From an uncultured Olsenella sp. (GTDB lineage: Bacteria > Actinomycetota > Coriobacteriia > Coriobacteriales > Atopobiaceae): DNA of 47,854 nucleotides. The stretch lies in NCBI GenBank assembly GCA_949290055.1, contig CASEQJ010000027.1, positions 1-47,854 of the forward strand, written 5' to 3'. The position numbers were made by a program, and so were the translations under genes. Under the pieces are notes generated by a model, which was given only the letters and a program-made list of their open reading frames with translations, did not search any database and was not told the origin of the DNA. Positions 41,451 to 47,854 of this stretch are shown here, piece by piece (positions within the stretch are counted from its first letter, which is position 1; every line of letters starts with the position of its first letter).

Positions 41451-42419
41451 CTACTCGTCAGCGGGGAGGGCCTTCTCGCAGTAGTCGCGGATGATCGCGC
41501 AGGACTTGCGCATCGCGCGGCGCTCGTCGTAGGAGAGGTCAATCTCGAGCACGGAGTCCACGCCGGTGCTGCCGATCACGCACGGGACGCCGGCGGAGAT
41601 GCCGGACTCGCCGTACTCGCCGTCGAGGTGGGCGGACAGCGGCACCACGCGCTTCTCGTTGTGCAGAATCGAGGTCACGAGCGTGGCGACCACCGAGGCA
41701 ATGCCAAACTCCGTGCAGCCCTTGCCGGAGATTATGGCGGCGCCGGACTCGCGCACGCGGCGCATGACGTCGTCGAAGTCAATCGTGTCCACAATGTCCT
41801 CGCGGAGCGACAGGTACTCGCGCAGGCCAATGCCCTCGACGGAGATACGCGAGGTGGGAATGAACATGGAGTCGCCGTGCTCGCCCATGCAGAAGGCCTG
41901 AATCTGGCGGCTGGAGACGTCGATCGTCTCGGAGAGGACGCGGCGCAGTCGCGCGGAGTCGAGCGAGGTGCCGGTGCCAAAGACCTGGTTGCGCGGCAGG
42001 CCGAGCTTGCGGTAGAGGTACTCGACCACAATGTCGGCCGGGTTGGAGACGCTGATCAGGATGCCGTGGAAGCCGGACTCCTTGAGCGGGCCCACGATCC
42101 CGTCGAGCACCTTGATCGTGCCGTCCAGCATTTGCAGGCGCGTCTCGCCCGGGCGGCGGCTGCGGCCGGCGGTGAGGATCACGAAGTGGGCGTCCGCGCA
42201 GTCGGCGTACTCGCCCACACGAATGGTGAAGGAGTCGCCGAGGCCGGAGGCAAGGTCCTCGAGGTCGAGCGCCTGGGCGCGCGCGGCGTCATGGTTGACG
42301 TCGAGAAACACGATCTCGTTCACCAGGTGCTGGAACATGAGGCACAGGGCCACGTGGCTGCCCACGCGACCGGCGCCAATGATGACGGCCTTGCGGGTGC
42401 GGATGTCTTCTCCGTGCAT
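41451..42419 (-). CDS. Lactate/malate dehydrogenase family enzyme
   Basis: 322 residues from the ATG at 42419 (AGGAGCTCGC site). NAD-binding GAGRVGSHVA (near 14-23) with acidic residue in FLDVN, catalytic His in GEHGDS, and the substrate Arg in LDSARLRR are all there. Overall similarity (PGETRLQML, GTGTSLDSARLR) is to L-lactate dehydrogenase. At the specificity position where LDH has Gln (AGANQKPGETR in Bacillus), this protein has Arg (AGRSRRPGETR), as in malate dehydrogenase; replacing that Gln by Arg is the classic change that turns LDH into a malate dehydrogenase. Substrate is therefore uncertain. It is transcribed alone; a terminator lies on its upstream side. Confidence 0.88.
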   Translation of the reverse strand: MHGEDIRTRKAVIIGAGRVGSHVALCLMFQHLVNEIVFLDVNHDAARAQALDLEDLASGLGDSFTIRVGEYADCADAHFVILTAGRSRRPGETRLQMLDGTIKVLDGIVGPLKESGFHGILISVSNPADIVVEYLYRKLGLPRNQVFGTGTSLDSARLRRVLSETIDVSSRQIQAFCMGEHGDSMFIPTSRISVEGIGLREYLSLREDIVDTIDFDDVMRRVRESGAAIISGKGCTEFGIASVVATLVTSILHNEKRVVPLSAHLDGEYGESGISAGVPCVIGSTGVDSVLEIDLSYDERRAMRKSCAIIRDYCEKALPADE

Positions 42420-42459
42420 GCGAGCTCCTATCGTCGTGGCGCGGCGCGCCGTCTCATGC

Positions 42460-42489
42460 AAAAAAGGGGCGCCCGTGGGGACGCCCCTT
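42460..42489 (-). terminator. Intrinsic terminator at the end of the type VII secretion gene run
   Basis: aaggggcg (42464-42471) pairs with cgcccctt (42482-42489); on the minus strand the stem is followed by six T. It lies about 90 bp after the zinc-ribbon gene, closing the transcript that begins beyond the window end. Confidence 0.85.
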
Positions 42490-42578
42490 CATTCTAGCCG
42501 GTTGTGGACATTCTGTGACGGTAACGTTTCAGAAAAGCGACGCCGTTCGCCGAGAAGTGCCCGGAGGACGGGAGCCCG

Positions 42579-42857
42579 TCACGAGCGACTGTCGTGCGGG
42601 ATGAGAGCGTCGCACATGGGACAGCGCTCAGTTGCGGCGTTGACCGTCGCGCCGCAGGAGGGGCACGCAATCGTCGGCGGGCCGCCGCCCAGGCTCTCCC
42701 GGCGCGCCGAGTCCGCGCCGGCGGTGGCGTCGCGAGCGGCGTCACGGCGGGCGCTGCGACGCGCAAGCAGCCCGATCGCGATCCCGCCCACGGCCACGAC
42801 CGCGACGATGCCCACGAAGATGAGAAGAACCATGAGCGGAAACCTGGACCAGTCCAC
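42579..42857 (-). CDS. Small membrane protein with a zinc ribbon
   Basis: 92 residues, GTG start with a full AAGGAGG site. One N-terminal membrane segment (FPLMVLLIFVGIVAVVAVGGIAIGLLA) ending in RRSARR, an Ala/Arg linker, and a C-terminal zinc ribbon CPSCGATVNAATERCPMCD. The topology suggests the ribbon faces the cytosol. No specific function is recognised; its place at the end of a type VII secretion gene run makes it a candidate accessory protein, but it may simply be adjacent. Confidence 0.8.
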   Translation of the reverse strand: MDWSRFPLMVLLIFVGIVAVVAVGGIAIGLLARRSARRDAARDATAGADSARRESLGGGPPTIACPSCGATVNAATERCPMCDALIPHDSRS

Positions 42858-42894
42858 CGCGCAACCTCCTTAGAACGCCCCGTCCAGTATAGGC

Positions 42895-43170
42895 TCAGAC
42901 CAGGGCGAGGTGAGCGCCCTCGACGAGCGCCCCCTGCTCGACCAGGGCGCGCACGCTCTCGTTGGGGTTGAGCTGCCCCCCGGCGCCCGGCCCGTCGCAC
43001 AGCATGAGGTCAACCTCGTCGGAAGCCTCGTAGCGCGCGGGCTCCATCTGCGCTGCCATCTGCGACATGAGGCGGGCCGCCTGCTCGACCGTCATGTCGA
43101 GCGGCACGCGAAACTCGAAGGGCCGCTCGAGCGCCGCGAGCCTCACGGAGAGAAGGACCTTGCCGCGCAT
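42895..43170 (-). CDS. EsaB/YukD-like ubiquitin-fold protein
   Basis: 91 residues. Its alternating strands and helix (FEFRVPLDMTVEQAARLMSQMA..., final ALVEQGALVEGAHLALV) fit the beta-grasp fold of EsaB/YukD, small cytosolic components of type VII secretion. There is no conserved Gly-Gly tail. The start overlaps the stop of the DUF4176 gene by one base (TGATG), tying it to the locus. The assignment rests on fold-like pattern, length and context. Confidence 0.7.
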   Translation of the reverse strand: MRGKVLLSVRLAALERPFEFRVPLDMTVEQAARLMSQMAAQMEPARYEASDEVDLMLCDGPGAGGQLNPNESVRALVEQGALVEGAHLALV

Positions 43171-43535
43171 CAGAGGCCCTCCGACTCGTCGTCCTTCTCG
43201 GCGTCGGCGGTGGGCCCCGTGCGCTCGGCCGCCTGTCGGGCCGCCCTCTCCTTCTCCGCGAGATAGGCCTCCTGAGCCGCGTCCAGGGCGTCCTTCATGC
43301 GCTCCCAGTCGAAGCTCTGGTAGCCCACGTACAGGACCGCGTCGATGGCGTCGCGGTCAAAGAGCACGTCGTGCCCCGGCTCCAGGAAGCCCGAGGGATG
43401 GCGCAGCCCGAAGTAGTCCCACAGGCGCCCCGTCTCAACGTCCTGCTGGTAGTAGCCCATGATTGTGACCTTGTCCTCCAGGCCCTCCACGTGCACGACG
43501 GAGCCCACCGGAAGCCACTCGCTCGTGGTCAGCAT
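43170..43535 (-). CDS. DUF4176 protein, copy 1
   Basis: 121 residues. LPVGSVVHVEGLEDKVTIMGYYQQ and the DYFGLRHPSGF element are characteristic of DUF4176, a small domain known from type VII secretion loci of Firmicutes and related groups. The last 35 residues are a charged helix and acidic tail. Function unknown; possibly a chaperone or adaptor for a secreted substrate. A paralogue with the same core is encoded at 46992-47315. It overlaps the EsaB-like gene by one base and follows the coiled-coil gene by 8 bp. Confidence 0.82.
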   Translation of the reverse strand: MLTTSEWLPVGSVVHVEGLEDKVTIMGYYQQDVETGRLWDYFGLRHPSGFLEPGHDVLFDRDAIDAVLYVGYQSFDWERMKDALDAAQEAYLAEKERAARQAAERTGPTADAEKDDESEGL

Positions 43536-43543
43536 CTCTCCCC

Positions 43544-44023
43544 CTAGTCCTCGCTGTAGTTCGCGATCGCGGTGCGGGTGCTGGCGGCGTACCCGCGGTA
43601 CATCTCGGCGCGGCCGTTCGAGTAGTCGCGGCCCTCGACCGCGAGCGCGCGCTGGGACCTGAGGTCGGCAATCTCCCCGTCGAGCTTGTCGATAAGGGCC
43701 TGGGCAGCGCTCACGGCCTCGTTGATGTGGCCCTCGTTGGCAGAGCAGAGCTGCTTCGCCGCCGTCTCACAATCGGGCACCTCAACGGAATTGTTAGCCT
43801 CGGTGCCAAGATTGGCGAAGCCCTGCTTGACCTCGTCGTTCGCCGGAGTCATGTCCGAGCACTTGCTCTTTGCCGTCACAGCGAGCTCGCGCTGCGCCTC
43901 GCGGTCCGCAATCTCCCCGTCGAGCGTCGCAATCTGCGCGGAGTACTGGCTCGCGCTCGTCTGCCAGTAGCTCACCTGACTGTTGTAGTAGTTGAGGTTG
44001 CTGTACAGAGAACTCAGGCTCAT
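43544..44023 (-). CDS. Coiled-coil protein, DUF5082-like
   Basis: 159 residues, largely helical. The segment LDGEIADREAQRELAV near residue 34 recurs as LDGEIADLRSQRALAV near residue 113, so the protein looks like two related coiled-coil halves forming a hairpin. Three cysteines lie between them (SKCSDM, PDCETAAKQLCSAN). Length and pattern resemble DUF5082 proteins (YwqH-like) that accompany LXG toxins in type VII secretion loci and help export them. No signal peptide. It probably acts as a partner for the large protein encoded at 45077-46582. Confidence 0.65.
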   Translation of the reverse strand: MSLSSLYSNLNYYNSQVSYWQTSASQYSAQIATLDGEIADREAQRELAVTAKSKCSDMTPANDEVKQGFANLGTEANNSVEVPDCETAAKQLCSANEGHINEAVSAAQALIDKLDGEIADLRSQRALAVEGRDYSNGRAEMYRGYAASTRTAIANYSED

Positions 44024-44049
44024 GGTCAGCCTTCCTTCCTCATCGCCTG

Positions 44050-45033
44050 TCAGTGCTGCGTCCAGCTCTTCGGGAGACCCGGGTCCTCGCCCGCCGCAGC
44101 GGCGTCAGGGTGCGCGGGCGCGTGGGAAAGCGCCTCGAAGAGGTCCCCGGAGCGGTAGAAGTCGAAGGAGTAGAAGTCCGTCTTGTCGCGAATGCTCGAA
44201 ATGTTCTCGGAAAGCCAGCTCTCGGACACCGAAGGGCTCCAAGCGCTGCAGTTGGAGAAGATCGCGCCGATCTCTGGCACCAACATGACGCGACGGCAGC
44301 GCGCGTGCCCTCGCGCCTCGCCCACGTAGCGCCACCCCATCGAGAGGTCCGGCTCGCAGTTGGTGAGATCGGAGACGAAGATGCGGGGACGGTCAAAGTC
44401 CTTTCCAAGAGCGCGGGCCATCTCAGCCAGCGCGTCCGGGTCAAGGCCGTGCCGCAGCGCATAGGCACGGGCGTAGGGCTCGTCTCCTCCGGCGAACGCC
44501 TGGGCGACGTTCTCCTCCTCCGGCTCCACGACCGTCGCGTGATACTCGCGCGAGGCAGGCTCGAAGGAGAGCTTCGACGCAGGAAGGACCTCACGAAAGC
44601 GAGCGGCCCACTGCGAGCGGTCGTCCGGGAAGGGGCGCAGGTACCAGCCGCCACCAAACCCCGGGACCTTGACGACGCCGGCAGCCCCCTTCTCCCCTGC
44701 GACGACCCCAATCTCTCGTTTTCGGATGTTCTGCTCGTAGGATATTGCAACGCCCATCTGTCCCAGAGCGTCAATCACGCGGGCAAGCTCCGGACAGGGA
44801 TTTCCCTCAGCATCCACCCAGCCCGAGGGGGCATAACGGTTGACGAGGTTGCGCCGCCAGACGTCCTTGTCGGGCCGATCGCGCTCCACGATGTCTAGCC
44901 GCAGCTGCATGGGACCACAGGCCACCATGCACGCGTCGTTGCCGCCAAGCAGGCAGAACAGATCCTCGCTTGAGAATCGAACCTGCTCGAGCGGCAGCTC
45001 CTCGAGCTTGACCTTCTTTTTGCTGAAAAGCAT
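44050..45033 (-). CDS. Type VII locus protein, possibly EspG-like
   Basis: 327 residues from the ATG at 45033 with a TAGGAG site (a GTG six bases upstream overlaps that site). A basic start (SKKKVKLEELPLEQ) is followed by a region (LFCLLGGNDACMVACGP..., WVDAEGNPCPELARVIDALGQMGVAI) whose strand/helix pattern recalls EspG, the chaperone of ESX substrates. That likeness is weak and unproven. No catalytic motif or membrane segment is seen. It lies between the coiled-coil gene and the large WXG-type protein gene, all on the same strand. Confidence 0.6.
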   Translation of the reverse strand: MLFSKKKVKLEELPLEQVRFSSEDLFCLLGGNDACMVACGPMQLRLDIVERDRPDKDVWRRNLVNRYAPSGWVDAEGNPCPELARVIDALGQMGVAISYEQNIRKREIGVVAGEKGAAGVVKVPGFGGGWYLRPFPDDRSQWAARFREVLPASKLSFEPASREYHATVVEPEEENVAQAFAGGDEPYARAYALRHGLDPDALAEMARALGKDFDRPRIFVSDLTNCEPDLSMGWRYVGEARGHARCRRVMLVPEIGAIFSNCSAWSPSVSESWLSENISSIRDKTDFYSFDFYRSGDLFEALSHAPAHPDAAAAGEDPGLPKSWTQH

Positions 45034-45076
45034 TTTCACTCCTAACTAGGCATTGCGGGCGCGGCGGCGCGTACCG

Positions 45077-46582
45077 TCAGCCCGCCGCAAAGGCGTTCTT
45101 CTTATCGCCACGGATGAAGTTCGCCAGGCCGTCGACCAGCCCGCTCGTGTCCCAGTCGTCAATCGCGCCCTTGATGGCATCGCCGATAAAGCCGCCCACC
45201 GCCATGCCGATCACGGTTCCGACAGGACCGCCGATCACCGTGCCCACCGCAGCGCCAACTGCCTTGCCCACACCGAACTTGAGCAGGCCCTTGCCCCCCG
45301 CGACCACGGCTGCCGCCGTCTTTTGGGCGTCGTCTCCCACGGTCGTCTGGTAGGCAGCCTTCGAGTCGGTGAAGACGCCGTAGAGCTCAGCGGCGTCAGC
45401 AACGACGCCCAGGCCCTTGCAGGCGCCCTTGACGAACTTCCCCGCCCTTGGAAGCGCCTTGGTGATCGTCGTGACCTTCGGCGCGTCATCGGCGCACGAG
45501 GCCAGGCCGCCCTTTGCGAACTTGCTCTTGAAGTAATCGAGGACGCCCGCGCCGCCCGCCCGCACGTTCTTCCAGGCATCAAGCGGGGCCGTGAAGGTCT
45601 CGCTCGTGAAGAGCTTCTTGAGATAGCCGTTGCCCGGCCTGACGTTGACCGTGAGCAGCCCCCCGCTCATCTGGTTCACCAGCCGGGTAAGGAAAACGCT
45701 GTTGTCGAAGGGGTTGCTGCTCACCAGGTTCTTGACAAAGGTCCCGATTCCCTCGGAGCGAATCAGCGTTGACATGGCCCCGAAGAACTTACTCACCTGA
45801 TTGAGGTCGTCGAGCTCGGCGAGCGGCTTTGCGAACGTCTCGATCATCTTCTTGATGTCCTTGAGACCTTCGCGGGCCACGCCCATGCGAGCGAGCCCCT
45901 GCGCGACCGGGCCGTTCGTGTAGTTGTACACAAGAGTGTCGCCAACGTCGTTGAGCATTTCGGTCGTGATGAAGAACTTCGACCTGAGAGAGCTCGTGGA
46001 CTGTTCGTCCATGCTCGAGTACGTTGACTCAAAGCTCGTAGCGGAGCTCTTGAGCGTCGACCAGGCGCTCCGAATGTCCTCCACCTTCTCCTTCTCGTCG
46101 GACACGTCCGTCTTGACCATGTCGATCGCGGCGGAGATGGCGCCCGAGTCGCGAAGGCCGCAGAGCGCGCTCTGCGCGTCACCCGCCTTGGCATCGAGCG
46201 TCGAGAGCTGACCGACGAGCAACGTGCACGTGCTGCTCACGGAGCCCTCGGTGTTGCAGGCAACGAGGTCGCCGTCAGAGGCGGACGCGCCCATGGACGA
46301 GACGAATGCGTCGCGCTCGCCCTTGATCGAGTCGGCGGCCTGCACGAGCTCGGAGAACTTGCCCTCAAACGAGGACATGGCCTCCCGGAAGATGCGCGCG
46401 TCGGTCTCGACCTGTATGCAGGCGTCCGCCTGCGCCTGGGCCCACTCGCCCATCTGAACGAGCACGAAGGTCTCGTTCGCCTTCATCGTGAGATCAATGA
46501 TGTCGTCGAGATCAGCGTTGATGTCCTGAAGCTTCTTTTGAGCGGCCTCGAACTCGCTGTAACGGTATCTGAGAATGGACAT
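45077..46582 (-). CDS. Large type VII secretion substrate-like protein with glycine zipper
   Basis: 501 residues from the ATG at 46582. The first 240 residues are helical with heptad-like spacing (SILRYRYSEFEAAQKKLQDINADLDDIIDL...), as in the N-terminal LXG/WXG-like part of type VII effectors. The middle is mixed. Near residues 440-465 there is a glycine zipper (AVGAAVGTVIGGPVGTVIGM and onward), a membrane-inserting motif seen in pore-forming toxins and lysis proteins. No nuclease, ADP-ribosyltransferase or NADase motif is recognised. It follows the WXG100 gene by 38 bp and precedes small helper-like genes, the usual order of a secreted effector and its partners. I infer a secreted membrane-active protein. 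Confidence 0.65.
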   Translation of the reverse strand: MSILRYRYSEFEAAQKKLQDINADLDDIIDLTMKANETFVLVQMGEWAQAQADACIQVETDARIFREAMSSFEGKFSELVQAADSIKGERDAFVSSMGASASDGDLVACNTEGSVSSTCTLLVGQLSTLDAKAGDAQSALCGLRDSGAISAAIDMVKTDVSDEKEKVEDIRSAWSTLKSSATSFESTYSSMDEQSTSSLRSKFFITTEMLNDVGDTLVYNYTNGPVAQGLARMGVAREGLKDIKKMIETFAKPLAELDDLNQVSKFFGAMSTLIRSEGIGTFVKNLVSSNPFDNSVFLTRLVNQMSGGLLTVNVRPGNGYLKKLFTSETFTAPLDAWKNVRAGGAGVLDYFKSKFAKGGLASCADDAPKVTTITKALPRAGKFVKGACKGLGVVADAAELYGVFTDSKAAYQTTVGDDAQKTAAAVVAGGKGLLKFGVGKAVGAAVGTVIGGPVGTVIGMAVGGFIGDAIKGAIDDWDTSGLVDGLANFIRGDKKNAFAAG

Positions 46583-46620
46583 GTGCTCCACACCTCCCGG
46601 GTTGTGTCGACTGAGAGGCC

Positions 46621-46947
46621 CTAGGGACGAATCACTGGGCGCGCGCCACCGGTGCGCTCGGCCTCGATGGAGCGCGCGATGTACTCGTCCTGGTCGATGT
46701 AGTTGCCCACCGCGTCCTGGATGAGGCCCGCGTGCACGAGGACCTCCTCGCCGAGCTGACCGAGGCACTCCTCGATGCGGGCGAACGTCTCCTTGCAGGC
46801 GCTTGCCGCGTCGCCCTCCCAGGCCCCGTAGACGTCCGCCTCCATGTCGCACGCGTTGGTCTCCACGTCGGTGTAGTACTGGGCGATGTCGTCGAAGCTC
46901 TGGGCCGAGGCCATCGCGTCCTCGGGGCTCACGTAGATCTGTCCCAT
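46621..46947 (-). CDS. WXG100-family protein
   Basis: 108 residues. Two helices flank the turn AWEGDAA (W-x-G at about residues 43-45), with the expected length for ESAT-6-like WXG100 proteins. The C-terminus extends beyond the second helix with an acidic then basic tail. WXG100 proteins form helical hairpin dimers and are both substrates and parts of type VII secretion. Its position directly before the large effector-like gene supports this. Confidence 0.85.
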   Translation of the reverse strand: MGQIYVSPEDAMASAQSFDDIAQYYTDVETNACDMEADVYGAWEGDAASACKETFARIEECLGQLGEEVLVHAGLIQDAVGNYIDQDEYIARSIEAERTGGARPVIRP

Positions 46948-46991
46948 CTCGCCTCCTCACCGCTCGTCCGGACTGCGCCGGCCGGGCAACG

Positions 46992-47315
46992 TCACTTTCC
47001 CTGTCGCTCGCGCACCTTGCGGTACTCGTCGGTTCGAGCCGCCAGCCAAAGCTGGAAGCCAACGGCCTCGCGCTCCACAAAGCCAAGCTGCAGGAGCTCC
47101 TCGACCATCTCCATGTCGAAGAAATGGTCCTGCGTGGCGTCCTGCCTTCCCTCCGGGTACGGGTAGGCAAGGTAGTCCCAGTACCTCCCGGTGTTGCCGT
47201 CGCACGCCATGACCCCGGCGACCACGACCGGCCGTTCGCCGCCGACCAGCGTCACGACCGATCCGACCGGCAGGTACGTGAAGGCTGCGTCCAGCCCCTC
47301 AAGCCCCTCGTTCAT
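46992..47315 (-). CDS. DUF4176 protein, copy 2
   Basis: 107 residues. LPVGSVVTLVGGERPVVVAGVMA and YWDYLAYPYPEG are the DUF4176 core; the rest is a helix ending in basic residues. It is a clear paralogue of the protein encoded at 43170-43535, with the same order of motifs. It lies between the FHA and WXG100 genes. Function unknown; the family is tied to type VII secretion loci. The ribosome site AGGAGGAG precedes the ATG at 47315. Confidence 0.83.
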   Translation of the reverse strand: MNEGLEGLDAAFTYLPVGSVVTLVGGERPVVVAGVMACDGNTGRYWDYLAYPYPEGRQDATQDHFFDMEMVEELLQLGFVEREAVGFQLWLAARTDEYRKVRERQGK

Positions 47316-47351
47316 CTCTCCTCCTTCTCTTCGTTCGTCCTGCGCCGCGCC

Positions 47352-47854
47352 CTACGAGACGATGCGCACGGCCTCGTCCGCGAGCAAAAAACGCTCGCCC
47401 ACATCAACGTGCCCGCTGCCCTCGGCCTCGAGGCGACGGCCGCGCACGGTCGTGCCGTTGAGCGAGGCGAGGTCGCGTATCTCAAAGCCGTCGCCGTCTC
47501 GCGAGATGCGAACGTGGCAGCGGCTCAGGTTGGAGTTGCCGTCCAGGGTGACGTCGCTCGTCACCGAGCGCCCGACCGTCCTCGGCGCGGAAAGATCCAG
47601 CTCGAAGCGCCTTCCGTCGCGCTCTCGCTCAAGGGAGAAGGACGTCCGCCCCATGCCCTCGCGCGCGGTCGAGAAGCCCGCCGCAAAGGAGGCCGCCCCC
47701 CTGCCGAAGTAGGTCGTCTCGCCAGGGCTCGCCCTCGGGGGCTCGGGCTTCTCCTGCGGCTCGTCGCCGGGCTTGTCCGCCGTCCGCGGCTCGGACCCGG
47801 CCGCAGGCGTCGATCCCGGCTCGTCCGCCACCTGCGGCCCCGGCCCGGCCGCGG
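47352..47854 (-). CDS. FHA-domain protein (5' end missing)
   Basis: The frame is open to the last base of the window; about 167 residues are visible. The N-terminal part is Pro/Gly/Glu-rich and low-complexity with repeats such as ADEPG and ADKPG. Residues from the motif RTVGRSVTSDV onward form a forkhead-associated domain with the phosphothreonine-binding residues GRS, SRCHVRI and LNGT all in place. FHA proteins bind phosphothreonine and occur in type VII secretion systems (such as the FHA domain of EssC and stand-alone partners). The GTG at 47831 could be a start, but the same low-complexity pattern continues upstream in frame, so it is more likely internal. Confidence 0.8.
   Translation of the reverse strand, partial: AAGPGPQVADEPGSTPAAGSEPRTADKPGDEPQEKPEPPRASPGETTYFGRGAASFAAGFSTAREGMGRTSFSLERERDGRRFELDLSAPRTVGRSVTSDVTLDGNSNLSRCHVRISRDGDGFEIRDLASLNGTTVRGRRLEAEGSGHVDVGERFLLADEAVRIVS

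Noticed and set aside
45077..47170. 697-codon version of the large type VII protein starting at 47170
   Set aside because: The extra N-terminal part runs out of frame across the WXG100 and DUF4176 genes and is Arg-rich shadow sequence; the ATG at 46582 is the sensible start.

Overview
The window is a high-GC, gene-dense bacterial chromosome segment. GC content, the mix of genes (split B12-dependent methionine synthase, [FeFe] hydrogenase, lactate-dehydrogenase-type enzyme, WXG100/FHA type VII secretion genes) and frequent GTG/TTG starts point to an anaerobic, fermentative actinobacterium of the Coriobacteriia, probably Atopobiaceae (Olsenella-like). The lineage is inferred from gene style and not proven. 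I see no rRNA, tRNA, CRISPR array, IS transposase or prophage.

Layout. 1-5.4 kb: 3' part of a membrane transglutaminase (TgpA-like), htpG, a spermidine-synthase-fold protein and yaaA. 5.6-13.5 kb: an accessory/defence block with a three-gene Shango-like anti-phage system (TerB-domain protein, BrxD-like ATPase, Lhr-like helicase). Its last gene is separated from the others by a convergent lipoprotein gene. A translationally coupled HipA-type kinase plus resolvase-tailed DNA-binding protein follows, in AT-richer DNA. 13.6-19.5 kb: a large SEC-C protein, then a two-gene operon of a truncated NuoF/GltD fusion and an [FeFe] hydrogenase. 19.8-26.3 kb: a lipoprotein, metF / activation domain / metH, a HAD phosphatase and an orphan prepilin peptidase. 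26.5-29.9 kb: CDF metal exporter, Pth2, cysK-cysE. 29.9-32.9 kb: a tight operon of a hydrolase-fold protein with a lysine-rich tail, an ATP-grasp ligase and a GNAT acetyltransferase. 33.1-42.4 kb: DUF1846 protein, HAD phosphatase plus asparaginase, a large membrane protein, an ABC exporter and a lactate/malate dehydrogenase family enzyme. 42.6 kb to the end: accessory genes of a type VII secretion locus, all on the minus strand (FHA, two DUF4176, WXG100, a large glycine-zipper protein, an EsaB-like ubiquitin fold protein and others), running off the end of the window.

How genes work together. Methionine synthesis (metF, metH, activation domain) and cysteine synthesis (cysE, cysK) cover sulfur amino acids. 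The hydrogenase/flavoprotein pair and the dehydrogenase dispose of fermentative reductant. The Shango-like genes and the HipA pair look like phage- or stress-response modules.

The most unusual large-scale signal is a set of long, nested, imperfect palindromes (60-205 bp) in the intergenic gaps. They fall into several families, two of them present twice. A further 84-bp palindrome lies in frame inside the helicase gene, and another element appears to supply the C-terminal tail of YaaA. They look like small non-autonomous mobile or structured elements.
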